Below are positions 62,698 to 64,000 of a stretch of DNA of 64,000 nucleotides, one piece after another; the stretch's first letter is position 1, and each line of letters starts with the position of its first letter. Made by a program: the position numbers and the translations under genes. The notes under the pieces are model-generated. The model worked only from the letters and a program-made list of their open reading frames with translations, was not told the origin of the DNA and did not search any database. This DNA is from Siderastrea radians (Eukaryota > Cnidaria > Anthozoa > Scleractinia > Rhizangiidae): contig OZ024890.1 in the NCBI GenBank assembly GCA_964017195.1, forward strand, positions 46,688,593-46,752,592, in the 5' to 3' direction.

Positions 62698-62880
62698 TTT
62701 TAAGCTCCAGTAGTGACGAGCATCTAATTACTCCTTACAATAGCACTACTGATCAAACATACAGGTCACGAGAATAAAGGAACGGATCACCAAAGATGTC
62801 ATGATATTTAAACACATTCTCCCTACTAGTATCATAACAAATATATTGACAACAGTGAGGAGATAATCTTATCCTAGCGG
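62698..62880 (+). repeat. dispersed repeat, copy of 31960-32140
   Basis: AGTGACGAGCATCTAATTAC, GAGAATAAAGGAACGGATC and GTGAGGAGATAATC mark it. Another copy is at 63245-63440. Confidence 0.65.
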
Positions 62881-62937
62881 TATGTAAGACGCGTGCCACA
62901 ACGAACCTAGTGAATTTTACTCCGCTCGCCACGAGTC

Positions 62938-63015
62938 TCCCAGTAACTCAGTGGTTAGAGCGCCCGCCATACCGGTGTACGGGAGGTATGGGTCCGATTC
63001 ACGTCAGGTACTCAG
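62938..63015 (+). repeat. tRNA-derived SINE head
   Basis: CAGTAACTCAGTGGTTAGAG gives an A-box arm, and GGTATGGGTCCGATTCACG a degraded B-box arm. It is followed by GCTAATGACAAATTGAATGT, a tail also seen near 3870. Confidence 0.55.
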
Positions 63016-63432
63016 ATGTTTTCTTTGTCCCACGCTAATGACAAATTGAATGTTCCACTTTCTTATATCTATCCAAGCTTACAATTAACCATCTTTCTTT
63101 ATTACTTGAAATGTTGTTGTAAAATTTAACTTTTATTATGATGTGTCACGTTTTAAAATTAGTCCTTCTGAGTTAAGCCAGGTACAAAGTTAAACTAAAG
63201 GCCCAAAATTGAAAGGCAGAAATTTTCCTAAGCTCCTACTTTTTTAACCCAACAATGACAAGCATCTAATTTCTCCTTACAGTATTACAACTTGATCAAA
63301 CATACAAGTCATGAGAATAAAGGAAACGATCACCAATGATGAATGTCTTCATTTTTGGTCAAATTCTCGCAAATACTAACATAAGAAATATAAGGAGAAT
63401 AGTAAGGAGAATATGGATGTTAATATTGGGGC

Positions 63433-63610
63433 TTAAAAGGTTAAATTCTTTCCAGACCCATTCATCTGAATATCTTTGAACATACCCCGCGCTACATCCA
63501 TCAGGATATGCTCGATTCTATCATCCTTCTCAATTTTCCTGAGCAGATGAAGCGCATAAAGACCATTCCTCTGTCCAGGTGCCTCGTACGCCTCCTGCTG
63601 AGAGCAGCTG
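63433..63610 (-). CDS. candidate host exon, 3' boundary unclear
   Basis: Minus-strand reading after a TTGCCCACAG acceptor gives about 55 open codons with coding-like composition (YEAPGQRNGLYALHLLRKIE, then DDRIEHILMDVARGMFKDIQ). The distal end runs into a dispersed repeat, so whether it ends at a donor near 63449 or at the TAA near 63433 is not clear. The protein is not recognised. Confidence 0.35.
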
Positions 63611-63644
63611 TGGGCAATAAAACATAAAAACACTGAGGTTCGTT

Positions 63645-63910
63645 AGCCTGGGAGAACAGTCGACGTTTCACGAGGTCGCCACTTGAGCCCTCGCAAAACG
63701 ACGGCTGAGTAACGGGCGCAGAAATTCCACACTGATGACGTGTCTCTACCCAGTTCTGATTGGTTGGTATTTTCTTTTAACCAATCAGACGTACTACCAA
63801 GATCTGGGTAGTGAACGTAATCAGTATGGAATTTCTGCGCTCGTTACTCAGACGTCATTTTGCGAGGGCTCAAGTGCCGACCTCGTGAAACGTCGGCTGT
63901 TTTCTCAGGC
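63645..63910. mobile_element. fold-back MITE, copy 2
   Basis: Near copy of 34723-34991 with the centre in inverse orientation (ACCCAGTTCTGATTGGTTGG before, CCAAGATCTGGGTAGTG after). Confidence 0.8.
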
Positions 63911-64000
63911 TGAGGTTCGTGGGCCCTGACTTGATTCATTTACGTGACGCACAGTTGTATATGACTAACGTATGCTTATCTGTCATACAATAAAGAACAT

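Noticed and set aside
1..64000. CRISPR array or bacterial operon
   Set aside because: The tandem repeats here are minisatellites without spacer structure; genes have introns and TATA/poly(A) signals.

Overview
The window is a stretch of animal nuclear genome, most likely cnidarian (a coral or sea anemone). It is AT-rich, has intron-containing genes, and is crowded with tRNA-derived SINEs, microsatellites, fold-back MITEs and Penelope-like retroelement remnants. Inside this host sequence sits one large integrated DNA-virus-like element of the Polinton/Maverick (adintovirus-like) class.

Left part (1-35,000), host. Two complete genes can be assembled exon by exon, with matching splice sites and phases. 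One is a minus-strand TBC1D7 orthologue: eight exons between 12,411 and 3,535, 291 aa, encoding the third subunit of the TSC1-TSC2 complex. The other is a plus-strand secreted trypsin-fold protease of the PRSS23/PRSS35 type: five exons from 17,377 to 27,434, 377 aa. The rest is introns and repeats: several tandem minisatellites, (ATT)n/(AT)n/(ATCT)n tracts, MITEs, SINEs and a 99-bp-arm hairpin.

Centre (36,355-59,060), a near-complete Polinton of about 22.7 kb. It has terminal inverted repeats of about 236 and 324 bp, and a perfect 6-bp target duplication (tctaac) where it landed in a 247-bp tandem, tRNA-like host repeat. It encodes protein-primed family B DNA polymerase, chromodomain integrase, A32/FtsK-type packaging ATPase, adenovirus-type protease, a double-jelly-roll major capsid protein, three penton-like proteins, a parvovirus-type phospholipase A2 and a set of small basic core proteins sharing a QRGG putative protease site. 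Unexpected cargo includes a SLATT-like two-TM protein, a SLOG-fold protein that looks circularly permuted, a GRF zinc-finger protein and a Pol III tRNA-like RNA gene with a rebuilt anticodon arm. There is also a duplicated bidirectional promoter with a small acidic-ORF pair. Most genes run leftward in tightly packed, overlapping order; the plus-strand genes start from shared divergent TATA promoters. The left end is a mosaic of minisatellite and polymerase fragments. The right end has a partial third TIR copy and about 1.5 kb of host-like insertion.

Right part (59,061-64,000), host again: the rest of the interrupted tandem repeat, a truncated Penelope-like element with a GIY-YIG nuclease domain, dispersed repeats, a second copy of a MITE also found on the left, and candidate minus-strand host exons. 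Those exons could belong to a gene whose intron holds the Polinton.
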